NCBI GenBank assembly: GCA_964552195.1
Contig: CAZKFM010000001.1
Coordinates: forward strand, 496,001-560,000
Direction of reading: 5' to 3'
From: CAZKAP01 sp964552195
GTDB lineage: Bacteria; Bacteroidota; Bacteroidia; Flavobacteriales; Flavobacteriaceae
Length of the DNA stretch: 64,000 nucleotides
Of this stretch, positions 18,212 to 26,138 are shown one piece after another; positions within the stretch are counted from its first letter, which is position 1; each line of letters begins with the position of its first letter. The notes beneath the pieces are model-generated. The model did no database searches and had not been told where the DNA came from. It worked only from the letters and a program-made list of their open reading frames with translations. The position numbers and the translations under genes were made by a program.

Positions 18212-18511
18212 ATGAAAACGAACATCCAATTCATCGACATGCCTGTAAGCGAAACGCTGAGTAAACGGATCGAACAGAATCTGGATAAACTGGCAGAAAA
18301 ATACAACTGGATGATCGGAGCCGAAGTCAAACTAAAGAAGGAAAATACCTCCTCGCCGGATTGCAACCTGTGCGAGATTCAACTCAGTGTACCGGGTCCG
18401 TATCTATTCGTGAAAAGCAGACAGGATAATTTCGAAAAGGCCGCACGCGTGGCCATAAACGAATTGGCTGTACAATTGGAAAAAAGAAAGCAACAGATGC
18501 TGCATCATTAG
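18212..18511 (+). CDS. hpf: Ribosome hibernation promoting factor, HPF/RaiA family (short form)
   Basis: 99 residues from the ATG at 18212 (MKTNIQFIDMPVSETLSKRI); an upstream in-frame start at 18149 would add a leader that family members lack. The beta-alpha-beta-beta-beta-alpha S30AE fold is suggested by IEQNLDKLAEKYNWMIGAEV and the C-terminal KAARVAINELAVQLEKRK. The protein binds the 30S decoding region and silences ribosomes in stationary phase. The short length means it lacks the C-terminal dimerising domain of long HPF. Confidence 0.92.
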   Translation: MKTNIQFIDMPVSETLSKRIEQNLDKLAEKYNWMIGAEVKLKKENTSSPDCNLCEIQLSVPGPYLFVKSRQDNFEKAARVAINELAVQLEKRKQQMLHH

Positions 18512-18593
18512 CCGTTTCAATTAGTCCGGGATCTGCAGATGTTCCTTGGTAATAACCTTCCCCTGTGCAGTCGAGCAAAGACCTGGGGAAGTG

Positions 18594-18628
18594 AAAAAGG
18601 CCGAAACCTGAAGTTTCGGCCTTTTTTT
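18594..18628. terminator. Bidirectional terminator between hpf and the 18.66-kb gene
   Basis: GGCCGAAAC (18599-18607) pairs with GTTTCGGCC (18613-18621) around CTGAA. Five As precede and seven Ts follow, so it can act on both strands: after hpf on the plus strand and after the gene ending at 18661 on the minus strand. Confidence 0.93.
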
Positions 18629-18660
18629 GTCCTATTAAATCCTCAGAAAGCTTAAAAAAA

Positions 18661-19791
18661 TCAGAGGAAACGTTCAGCGGCAGCGGTGAGGTATTCGATT
18701 GCCCGATTCACATAGGGCATGAGCTGATCTCCATAGTACACATAAATGCCATAGGCTACTGCACTGATCCAGAGAATCATCAAAGAAGTCCAGAACAGAC
18801 GAAATCCTATAGATTTCCTGGAAGGTTCTTCTTCCCTGCTGTGTTCCAGCTCGACTTCGACCATTCGCTTTTTGTGTTCGAGCTTGGTGGTGCACCGCGC
18901 AATGGCCGACATACAGTCACTGTAAAGCTCCCTGGCCGGAGGCGTCTGCACCAGCAACTGACGGCAGAAATAATAGGAGTCCAGGGCCTTGAGGTAGTTT
19001 CCGGCCAATTCGTACCTCTTGCCTTCTTTGTATATCTTATAGGCCTCCTTGTAGGCTTCTTCCTGTTCCTGCTTGCGGGGCTCGTTAGTCTTTAAGACAG
19101 GTTTGGACTGCTCCAGGGGCTCCGGCCTGGGTGACTCGCGTTCGGTTTTCGGGCTGGAAAAGGCCATGGCGGGTACCTTTTCACCGGGCTTAAGCCGTAT
19201 TTCTTCGGAACCGGACTCCGGTTCGGCGGTTTCCTCATTTTCGATCCGGTCTTTTTCGCTTACCTCAGGCTCAGCTGGAGTCATAGGCAGTGCTGTCGCC
19301 GGAGTTGCTTTCACCTTAGTCTCTTCGTCGTCTATGGTTTCGAACAATTGGATCAGGCGCTCTCGTTCCTGGTTCTGGGTTACTTTTGACAGGACCTCGG
19401 TACCGAATAATTTTTCCGATATCGGGGAATCGATAAGCTGATCGATCAGTTCCCTGCGCGCATTGGACCTCGAAACTTTCTTCAGGGCCCCGATAAACTG
19501 AAGTTGTTCCCGGAACTTATTATGTCGAATTAGCGGCCATTCCAGGGATATTACCTCATCGTTATGGCAATATTCCGCAAGATTCATGAAAAAATAGTCC
19601 TGCCAGAGTGCGAATTCGGTCTGGGTCATGGGCCAGTTCCCCGTACCCGATATCGCCTCAATGGCACCGTAAATCTGGGTCTCTGTTACCAAGGAGTCCG
19701 CCACTTTATACCAGTTGCCCGTAGAGTCCACCTTGAATCGGTGGTGTACCAGCGGTAGAGTCTGTCGTGCTATGTTTACAAGTAAATCCAT
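18661..19791 (-). CDS. Unknown single-pass membrane protein, partner of the sigma-like factor
   Basis: 376 residues I do not recognise. Residues 1-155 are a soluble helical region. Residues ~160-245 are a low-complexity linker rich in Pro, Glu and Thr. Around residues 250-315 a helical stretch (KAYKIYKEGKRYELAGNYLK) resembles a TPR repeat. One membrane helix follows (about 333-352, FRLFWTSLMILWISAVAYGI) with a short tail. It starts three bases after the sigma-like gene's stop and must be cotranscribed. An anti-sigma-like role is possible from position, but it lacks a recognisable anti-sigma domain. Confidence 0.75.
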   Translation of the reverse strand: MDLLVNIARQTLPLVHHRFKVDSTGNWYKVADSLVTETQIYGAIEAISGTGNWPMTQTEFALWQDYFFMNLAEYCHNDEVISLEWPLIRHNKFREQLQFIGALKKVSRSNARRELIDQLIDSPISEKLFGTEVLSKVTQNQERERLIQLFETIDDEETKVKATPATALPMTPAEPEVSEKDRIENEETAEPESGSEEIRLKPGEKVPAMAFSSPKTERESPRPEPLEQSKPVLKTNEPRKQEQEEAYKEAYKIYKEGKRYELAGNYLKALDSYYFCRQLLVQTPPARELYSDCMSAIARCTTKLEHKKRMVEVELEHSREEEPSRKSIGFRLFWTSLMILWISAVAYGIYVYYGDQLMPYVNRAIEYLTAAAERFL

Positions 19792-19794
19792 GGA

Positions 19795-20388
19795 TTAAAC
19801 GGTCGTTAGGTATTGTTCGGCCAGGTCTTTTAGCCTCTTCTGGCAGCGCGATTTCTGCATACGCGCATTCTCGGCGCTGGCATACCGGTACTTTTCGGCC
19901 AGCTGTTCTTCGCTGAAGTTGTGGTACCAGTAGTCGTGCAGCAATTGGTAGCAGTTCCCTCCGGTCTCTCTCAGCTGAACAAAGGCCTTCTCGAGAGCCT
20001 CTTCCAGAGCAGTCATTTTTGGGGCGCGTTCGAGCACATCTTCTACAGAAAGGTCGATGTCGAAATCCGCGAGCTGCTGTTCGGTAAGTTCCGTGTTGAA
20101 ATCACTGAAAGACCCCTTGTCCCTCAGCTTCAGATAGCCCATGTTTCGGCAAATGGAATTGATGGTGGACTGTATGGACCGCTTTAACTGAAATCCTTCT
20201 TTAATGGCGAGTTCGTAAAAGGTCAAAAGGGACTCATGGTAGATGCGAAGGCGTTCATCCTCGGTCAGGTGATCTCCGAAATAGGTGATCAGGAAGGCCA
20301 TGGCCTTGGATTTGCAACCCTTGTAAATTCCGGTGAGTACTTCTTCGTTATTTCGTATGCTGTCTATAAGTTCCTGCTCGTTTCTCAT
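19795..20388 (-). CDS. Sigma-70-like (ECF-type) RNA polymerase sigma factor
   Basis: About 197 residues from the ATG at 20388 (MRNEQELIDSIRNNEEVLTG); an upstream start at 20427 is less likely. The N-terminal helices look like region 2 of ECF factors (FYELAIKEGFQLKRSIQSTI). The C-terminus, NFSEEQLAEKYRYASAENAR then MQKSRCQKRLKDL, looks like the region 4 helix-turn-helix. The match is remote, as for many Bacteroidota sigma-like proteins. It heads a two-gene unit with the unknown membrane protein and is divergent from a TonB receptor, which could be its target. Confidence 0.72.
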   Translation of the reverse strand: MRNEQELIDSIRNNEEVLTGIYKGCKSKAMAFLITYFGDHLTEDERLRIYHESLLTFYELAIKEGFQLKRSIQSTINSICRNMGYLKLRDKGSFSDFNTELTEQQLADFDIDLSVEDVLERAPKMTALEEALEKAFVQLRETGGNCYQLLHDYWYHNFSEEQLAEKYRYASAENARMQKSRCQKRLKDLAEQYLTTV

Positions 20389-20415
20389 AGCCTGAGTGCT
20401 TGGTATAAGGTGGGG

Positions 20416-20441
20416 TAAAATACACAAAATATCACAAAATA
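20416..20441 (-). repeat. Direct repeats CACAAAATA in the leader of the sigma-like gene
   Basis: On the plus strand CACAAAATA occurs at 20423-20431 and 20433-20441, exactly ten bases apart (one helical turn), with a partial copy TAAAATA at 20416-20422. They lie 28-53 bases before the start codon at 20388, where a regulator could act. Read on the minus strand the repeats are TATTTTGTG, close to TAnnTTTG, so they may also contain the promoter. Confidence 0.4.
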
Positions 20442-20592
20442 CATCCCGCTCAGGGTTATATCTATATTACCGGTATTCAGTCTGCCAGAATCCATTCGGA
20501 ACCACCTACCAACGGCCAGGCAGAAGCCGCAACGTCCGTGTGGTCCGGGCGTTAAACCTGGGCGTAAACGATACGAACACTGCGGATTGTCT

Positions 20593-20600
20593 TAGCTTTG
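20593..20600 (+). promoter_or_regulatory. Putative -7 element TAGCTTTG of the TonB receptor gene
   Basis: Exact TAnnTTTG match, 38 bases before the ATG at 20638, in the divergent region shared with the sigma-like gene. No good -33 element is seen. Confidence 0.5.
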
Positions 20601-20637
20601 ACTTTTCCAGAAATGAGGGTATTCCCTCGGGTAACCT

Positions 20638-23019
20638 ATGAAAAAGCTACGTACATTATACATCGTTCTCGGGGTCGCTCTCGTATGGGGTATTAGCCTG
20701 TCTGCCCGGGGACAGGAAACCAGTGGAAATCCAGGAGAGCTCTACGGAAGGGTTACCGACGACAAGGGCCTGCCCGTTTTCGGAGCAACAGTCTTTCTTG
20801 AGGGAACCAATTTGGGGGCCCAGACAGACGAGGAAGGGAACTACCGCCTGGCAGAGGTTCCCCCCGGTACCTACAATCTGGTCTGCAGCTTGCTCGGCTT
20901 CGAGACCCAGACCCGATACAATGTGCTTCTGAAGTCGCGTGGTAATCCGGCCTATAATTTCCAGCTCCGGGTAAGTCCGCAGCAACTCAATGAGGTCGTG
21001 GTCAGGCGCTCCCAGCGGATAAGCCGTCCCAAGGAAACGCCGCTCTCCACAAAGACCCTTTCGGCCGTAGAGATTGCCACCTATCCGGGAGGTAATAATG
21101 ATGTGGTACAGGTTACTCAGACCCTGCCCGGGGTGTCTCCTTCCGTGGGAGGCTTTAGAAACGATCTGATTATCAGGGGAGGAGCTCCGAACGAAACCGT
21201 GTACTACCTCGATGGGATGGAGGTGCCGAACATCAACCACTTCAGTACGCAAGGCAGCGCCGGTGGGCCGGTGGGCATGGTTAATGTGTCCTTCATAGAC
21301 GAGGTGACCCTCTCCACCTCAGCCTTCGGAGCCCAGTACGACAACCCGCTATCCGGAGTTCTACAGTTTACCCAGAGAACAGGGAATCCCCGGGAATTCG
21401 GGGCGAATTTCAGGCTGAGTGCCACTGAGGCCGCCCTCACCTTCGAGGGGCCGCTGTTTAAAGGCACCCAGGACGTGGCGCGAACCACCTTCATTGCTTC
21501 TGCTCGTCGAAGCTACCTGCAGTTTCTTTTTGAGCTGATCGGTCTTCCCATACGCCCGGATTACTGGGATTATCAGTACAAGCTAAACCACCGCATCGAC
21601 CAGCGCAATGAGATCAGCGTTCTCGGCCTGGGATCCATAGACGACTTTAGTGTGGTCTCCCTGGAGGAATTTGATCCTGAGCAGCAATCTGCTCTCGATC
21701 AGGCTCCTTTCATTATCCAGCGTTCCAATACCATGGGAATCACTTGGAAACGAAGGTTTAAGCGCGAAAACGGTTTTATGCAGACAACCTTGAGTAATAA
21801 CCGGTTTTCCAATGAATTCATCCAATACGAGGATCCCGAAAACCAGGAGGGCGTACTCTTACGCAACGATGCGGTCGAGGACGAAACGCGTATCCGTCAT
21901 CAGTCCACCCTGTTTCTGGGTGCCCTGAGACTGGCGGCCGGAGTCAACCTGCAGTATTCGCGCTACGACACCAACACCCTGAATGTACTGGACGGCAATC
22001 AGTTTGCATCGGATATCGATTTCTATAAATACGGCTGGTTCGCTCAGGCGACCCGGAGTTTTTTTGGAGAGAAGCTCGACCTTTCCCTGGGCATTCGAAG
22101 CGATGCGGATAGTTTTACCACGCGTGAAAATCTCGCCTCTACCCTTTCCCCGCGCTTTTCTTTCTCCCTGGCGTTGTCGGATAGTTGGAAGCTTAACGGG
22201 TCCACAGGGCGCTACTTCAAGATCCCGCCCTATACCATACTCGGATTCCGGTCCAACAGCGGCGCCTTGCTAAACCGCGATGTCGAATACACCCGCAGCG
22301 ATCACTTCGTCCTGGGGTTGGAGAAGTTTTTCGGCCCTGCCGCCTCCCTTTCCCTGGAGGCCTTCTGGAAGCAGTACGAAGACTATCCGGTATCGGTACT
22401 GGACGGCGTGTCTCTGGCCAATAAGGGCGGCGGATTCGAGGTCCTTGGAAACGAGGACGTACAAACCGTGGGTCGAGGAAGGAGCTACGGCATGGAACTG
22501 CAGTTTCAGCAGCGGTTTACCGGAAGTTTCTATGGGATTTTCGCCTATACCTGGTTCTTCAGTGAATTCACAGGCTTCGACCGGGAGGTCTACACACCCT
22601 CGGTCTGGGACAGCCGGCATCTGATTTCATTCACCGGCGGGTACAAACTCGGCAGGAACTGGGAGATCAGTTCGCGTTACCGCTTCGCCGGAGAGACGCC
22701 GCTGGTTCCCGTGGATCAGGAGCAAACCCTTCAGGCCTATCCCGAGGTGGTATTCGATTTCGGACGCCTGGGCGAGCAACGACTGGCTACCTTCAGCCAG
22801 CTGGATGTCCGCATTGACAAGAAGTGGAACTTCCGGGGGCTTTCGCTTAATATCTTCCTCGAGGCCCAGAATATCCTGGGCCAGCAGATTCCCTCTCCTC
22901 AGGAGTTTGGTCTGAACCGGGACGAAACCGGTCAGATTGTGGAACCCCGTTCGCTGGTGGCCATAGAAACGGATAACAGCACCATCATTCCCAGTCTGGG
23001 CATCGTACTGGATCTGTAG
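20638..23019 (+). CDS. TonB-dependent receptor with N-terminal carboxypeptidase-regulatory-like domain
   Basis: 793 residues: signal peptide (to about LSARG), then a CarboxypepD_reg-like beta-sandwich (GELYGRVTDDKGLPVFGATV), a plug domain (TLPGVSPSVGGFRNDLIIRG with the RGG-NET motif), and a 22-strand barrel ending IIPSLGIVLDL. It imports a large or rare nutrient through the outer membrane using TonB energy. No SusD partner lies next to it, so a glycan-utilisation role is not supported. It is divergent from the sigma-like gene, which may regulate it. The substrate is unknown. Confidence 0.9.
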   Translation: MKKLRTLYIVLGVALVWGISLSARGQETSGNPGELYGRVTDDKGLPVFGATVFLEGTNLGAQTDEEGNYRLAEVPPGTYNLVCSLLGFETQTRYNVLLKSRGNPAYNFQLRVSPQQLNEVVVRRSQRISRPKETPLSTKTLSAVEIATYPGGNNDVVQVTQTLPGVSPSVGGFRNDLIIRGGAPNETVYYLDGMEVPNINHFSTQGSAGGPVGMVNVSFIDEVTLSTSAFGAQYDNPLSGVLQFTQRTGNPREFGANFRLSATEAALTFEGPLFKGTQDVARTTFIASARRSYLQFLFELIGLPIRPDYWDYQYKLNHRIDQRNEISVLGLGSIDDFSVVSLEEFDPEQQSALDQAPFIIQRSNTMGITWKRRFKRENGFMQTTLSNNRFSNEFIQYEDPENQEGVLLRNDAVEDETRIRHQSTLFLGALRLAAGVNLQYSRYDTNTLNVLDGNQFASDIDFYKYGWFAQATRSFFGEKLDLSLGIRSDADSFTTRENLASTLSPRFSFSLALSDSWKLNGSTGRYFKIPPYTILGFRSNSGALLNRDVEYTRSDHFVLGLEKFFGPAASLSLEAFWKQYEDYPVSVLDGVSLANKGGGFEVLGNEDVQTVGRGRSYGMELQFQQRFTGSFYGIFAYTWFFSEFTGFDREVYTPSVWDSRHLISFTGGYKLGRNWEISSRYRFAGETPLVPVDQEQTLQAYPEVVFDFGRLGEQRLATFSQLDVRIDKKWNFRGLSLNIFLEAQNILGQQIPSPQEFGLNRDETGQIVEPRSLVAIETDNSTIIPSLGIVLDL

Positions 23020-23024
23020 TCTGC

Positions 23025-23471
23025 TTATTGGTCTTTAAGGCGAAGGGACTCCGAATTGACGCAGTAGCGCAATCCGCCAGGCGGGGGGCCATCCGGAAAT
23101 ACGTGACCCAGGTGGGCGTCACAGGTGTTGCACATGACTTCGACCCGGGTCATGCCGAAGGAAGTATCCTTTTCATATTGTATCGCATTTTCCCTGATTG
23201 GCTGAGTGAAACTGGGCCAGCCGGTACCGGAATCGAACTTTATGGTCGAATCGAAGAGTTCGGTGCCACAACAAACACACTGGTAGACTCCGGGTTCATA
23301 AATCCCACAGAGTTCCCCGCTATGGGGCCTTTCGGTACCCTTGAGGCGTGTAATTCGGAATTGTTCATCCGTGAGTTGCGCCCTCCACTCTTCGTCGCTT
23401 TTCTCGACCCTTCGAGCGGGTTCGGGATTGCCGGAAACGGCAAAGTGAATGACATCCTTCCAGGTCAGCAT
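23025..23471 (-). CDS. msrB: Peptide-methionine (R)-S-oxide reductase MsrB
   Basis: 148 residues from the ATG at 23471 (MLTWKDVIHFAVSGNPEPAR), the usual flavobacterial start; an in-frame start at 23504 adds a lysine-rich leader with no family counterpart. Zinc Cys pairs appear in YQCVCCG and CNTCDAHLGH. The catalytic Cys is in LRYCVNS, preceded by HVFPDGPPPGG. It repairs oxidised methionine in the cytosol using thioredoxin. It converges on the TonB receptor gene with a five-base gap. Confidence 0.95.
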   Translation of the reverse strand: MLTWKDVIHFAVSGNPEPARRVEKSDEEWRAQLTDEQFRITRLKGTERPHSGELCGIYEPGVYQCVCCGTELFDSTIKFDSGTGWPSFTQPIRENAIQYEKDTSFGMTRVEVMCNTCDAHLGHVFPDGPPPGGLRYCVNSESLRLKDQ

Positions 23472-23573
23472 GCTTTTTTTCTTTTGTAAGTCGAAATTAC
23501 GCAATGTGCATTACGGAAGGGATTCGTATTTGCTGGATGCGACGGTTTCGTAACTTAGAGGAAAATACACGTC

Positions 23574-24287
23574 ATGAAACACGCCATACTTCCGATTATC
23601 ACCTTCCTGATTGGGATAGGTTTCTCCCCATTATATGCTCAGACACTGGATGGAGCCTGGGAAAAAGAGATGGTAGCCGAAACCGGGGATACGCTGAGGC
23701 TGGTAGCCATCATGTCCAACGGGTATTTCGCCACTTCGACTTACAAGCAGGATGGGGCATTTCTGCTGGCCACGGGAGGATCCTACCAACTGGACAAAGG
23801 AACGTTTACTCGAACGTTTGAATTTCACACCCTGAATCCCACTCAGGTAGGACAGACCTTTTCCATGCCCATACAAGTGTCTGAGAATCGGTTTTCCTTT
23901 AACGACGGCATTCCCTGGGTCCGTATCGACGCGGGTAAGCCCGGAAAACTGGCCGGTGCATGGTTGATCAGCGGACGAAAGCGCGGAGACGAAATACGTG
24001 CCATGGATACGAACCGACCCAGGAAGACCATGAAAATCCTTTCCGGTAAGCGGTTCCAGTGGATTGCCTACAACTCGGAAACGGGGGAATTCTTCGGAAC
24101 CGGAGGTGGAACCTATACCACCCGCCGGGGCAAGTACACCGAGAACATCGAATTCTTTTCCAGGGATAACGACCGGGTAGGAGCCTCCCTGCAGTTCGAA
24201 TATGACCTCAAGGACGGAAACTGGCACCATTCAGGGAAAAGCAGTCAGGGTAATCCCATTTACGAGATCTGGTCGGTACGCCGATAA
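23574..24287 (+). CDS. Secreted protein with two homologous lipocalin-like domains
   Basis: 237 residues with a signal peptide (MKHAILPIITFLIGIGFSPL, cut near YAQ). The mature part seems to be a tandem duplication. Residues ~25-110 (LDGAWEKEM, ATGGSYQLDKGTFTRTFEFH) resemble residues ~130-235 (LAGAWLISG, GTGGGTYTTRRGKYTENIEF), each with GAW, a G-G-Y/T turn and an E-F/H strand. This suggests two small beta-barrels. The function is unknown. The region before it contains TTTG and TAACTTAG separated by 18 bases, a plausible promoter. Confidence 0.75.
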   Translation: MKHAILPIITFLIGIGFSPLYAQTLDGAWEKEMVAETGDTLRLVAIMSNGYFATSTYKQDGAFLLATGGSYQLDKGTFTRTFEFHTLNPTQVGQTFSMPIQVSENRFSFNDGIPWVRIDAGKPGKLAGAWLISGRKRGDEIRAMDTNRPRKTMKILSGKRFQWIAYNSETGEFFGTGGGTYTTRRGKYTENIEFFSRDNDRVGASLQFEYDLKDGNWHHSGKSSQGNPIYEIWSVRR

Positions 24288-24299
24288 GGAATCGACAGT

Positions 24300-25445
24300 T
24301 TAGAAATTGAGGGTCATCCCCAGGGAAAACAACTGTTTGAATTGAAGCCGAGGTGCGCCCGGATACTCCACCGTACCATCCGGAGCAACCTGGCGGTCGA
24401 ATAGAATATCCTCGTCCCAGATCAGGTGAGTGCCCACCATGGTTTTAATAAACTTGTTCACCGTCATCTTAAACGAAATCTCCCAATCCACGTCGATTTC
24501 TCCGAATCCGTCGAGGTAGTCGGTATAGAGGCTTAGGCGATGGTCCATGAATATGTTTTTGGCTACCATGGTTTCCCAGTCGTGGGTTACCAGGAAACCG
24601 AGTTCCAGCAATAGATTTGAACCGGGTCGAATAACGTTACCCATATCGTCCAGTTCGGCTTCTCGGACCCCAAAGGCTCCCTGATCCGCCAGGTTTTGGT
24701 CGAGCACCAGGGTGGATTTCATAGTAAGAGGGGAGATGTAGAGATTGAAGTTGTTCTTGTTCAGGATATATGAGGTTCCTGCACCAAAGAGCACATATCC
24801 GGGTGCCATGAAACGAGATATGGCCTGGCTTCGATCCGGATACCTGAAACCGCGATTCAATTGAGTATTCAGGTTCATCTTGACCGAATAAAACCAGTTG
24901 GTCAGGGTATCGCGCCTGTATCCCAGGGAGCTGCTGATCCGGATAAAATCCTGGGCCTTTCTCAGTCGCCTGCCCTCCTGGGCATTGACACCGTACCCCA
25001 CGCGTATTTCGTTATTCCAGCTCAGGTATTTATAGGTGAGATAGCGATAGAGACGCAAATCAGCACCTATGGAAACATTGCTGTTGCCACCGGCATTCCA
25101 GTTGACGAAGGCCACCTCGTCCACATTGATATTTAATACGTTGCCGTTATTCCAGTAAATACGCGGAATTTTTGGGATTCTGCGCGGTTTTACATCTTCG
25201 GATTTCTGAACACCCATGGTATATCGGCTGAAATCGGGTGCCTCCGTATGCCGTTCCTTCAGGGCCTTAATCGCCGGGAAAATGTAGCGTACCGAATCCT
25301 TCTTCAGGATGAATTTCGGGTTCTCCTCAGTGGGTTTGGGAGTTTCCTGAGCCCGTAACACATTGACCTGTAACACCCCCAAAAACACCAAGCATACCAG
25401 GTAAATTGTCCTGCTGGGTCGACTGGTCCTTGCGATATCTTTCAT
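24300..25445 (-). CDS. DUF3078 outer-membrane protein
   Basis: About 381 residues from the ATG at 25445 (MKDIARTSRPSR); a longer TTG start at 25460 is unlikely. A signal peptide (about residues 15-37) is followed by VAFVNWNAGGNSNVSIGADL and SLGYRRDTLTNWFYSVKMNL, typical DUF3078 blocks, and alternating beta strands ending LFSLGMTLNF, an outer-membrane beta-barrel C-terminus. The role is unknown. It converges on the duplicated-domain gene with a 12-base gap. Confidence 0.87.
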   Translation of the reverse strand: MKDIARTSRPSRTIYLVCLVFLGVLQVNVLRAQETPKPTEENPKFILKKDSVRYIFPAIKALKERHTEAPDFSRYTMGVQKSEDVKPRRIPKIPRIYWNNGNVLNINVDEVAFVNWNAGGNSNVSIGADLRLYRYLTYKYLSWNNEIRVGYGVNAQEGRRLRKAQDFIRISSSLGYRRDTLTNWFYSVKMNLNTQLNRGFRYPDRSQAISRFMAPGYVLFGAGTSYILNKNNFNLYISPLTMKSTLVLDQNLADQGAFGVREAELDDMGNVIRPGSNLLLELGFLVTHDWETMVAKNIFMDHRLSLYTDYLDGFGEIDVDWEISFKMTVNKFIKTMVGTHLIWDEDILFDRQVAPDGTVEYPGAPRLQFKQLFSLGMTLNF

Positions 25446-25553
25446 TCCCTGAGCTTCCAAATCCGACCGCTAAGAAAAGTAATTTCCGGGATTATGATGC
25501 CGGGGATACCGACTAATCCCTATTTTATCCGGTGCGAATTCCATGCTCTGGAT

Positions 25554-26138
25554 ATGACTTCCCTGGATACTCTGTTAAGACAAATTTCTGCCTGCACCGT
25601 CTGCCAGTCCGAGTTGCCACATTTGGTACGTCTGGTGGTAAAGGCAAAGTCCGAGAGTAGAATCGTTATAGTCGGACAGGCCCCTGGGCGCGGGGTTCAT
25701 CAGACCGGAATTCCCTGGAACGATCCGAGTGGCGACCGCCTGAGGGAATGGCTGGGGGTCGGACGGGACTATTTCTATCGCACCGAGGTATTCGCTCTTG
25801 TACCCATGGGTTTCTGTTTTCCGGGTACAGGTAAATCCGGTGACTTGCCTCCCAGGCCCAAGTGTGCCCCTCTCTGGCACGGATCCCTAATGAAACAAAT
25901 GAAAGGTCACAGGCTCATACTACTGGTCGGCAGTTATGCCAGGGACTATTACCTGCCGGAGGAGCAAAAGCAGCCCCTTTACAGGAGGTTTGGCCAGAAA
26001 GAGCGCAAGGGCAGGGAATACTTCGTCCTTCCCCTTCCTTCACCCCGGAACAATCTCTGGTTACGGAGATACCCTTTTTTCGAGCGGGAAGTGTTGCCTC
26101 AGCTCCGGGATCGCCTGCTAGAGATATTGCAAGATTAG
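25554..26138 (+). CDS. Uracil-DNA glycosylase family protein
   Basis: 194 residues from the ATG at 25554 (MTSLDTLLRQISACTVCQSE); an upstream in-frame start at 25494 reads through what looks like non-coding leader. IVIVGQAPGRGVHQTGIPWN is the uracil-DNA glycosylase superfamily motif 1. LPLPSPRNNLW near the C-terminus is the second active-site motif, with Ser-Pro instead of the HPS of family 1 enzymes. CTVC could be half of a metal site, but a full 4Fe-4S set as in families 4/5 is not evident. It is a DNA repair candidate of uncertain base specificity. It overlaps the convergent DUF418 gene by four bases. Confidence 0.82.
   Translation: MTSLDTLLRQISACTVCQSELPHLVRLVVKAKSESRIVIVGQAPGRGVHQTGIPWNDPSGDRLREWLGVGRDYFYRTEVFALVPMGFCFPGTGKSGDLPPRPKCAPLWHGSLMKQMKGHRLILLVGSYARDYYLPEEQKQPLYRRFGQKERKGREYFVLPLPSPRNNLWLRRYPFFEREVLPQLRDRLLEILQD

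Noticed and set aside
18512..18593. Possible tRNA in the gap after hpf
   Set aside because: I could not draw a cloverleaf with a T-loop GTTC-type sequence and acceptor stem; the only stable structure is the terminator.
20638..23019. Polysaccharide utilisation locus around the TonB receptor
   Set aside because: No SusD-like gene, glycoside hydrolase or hybrid sensor lies nearby.
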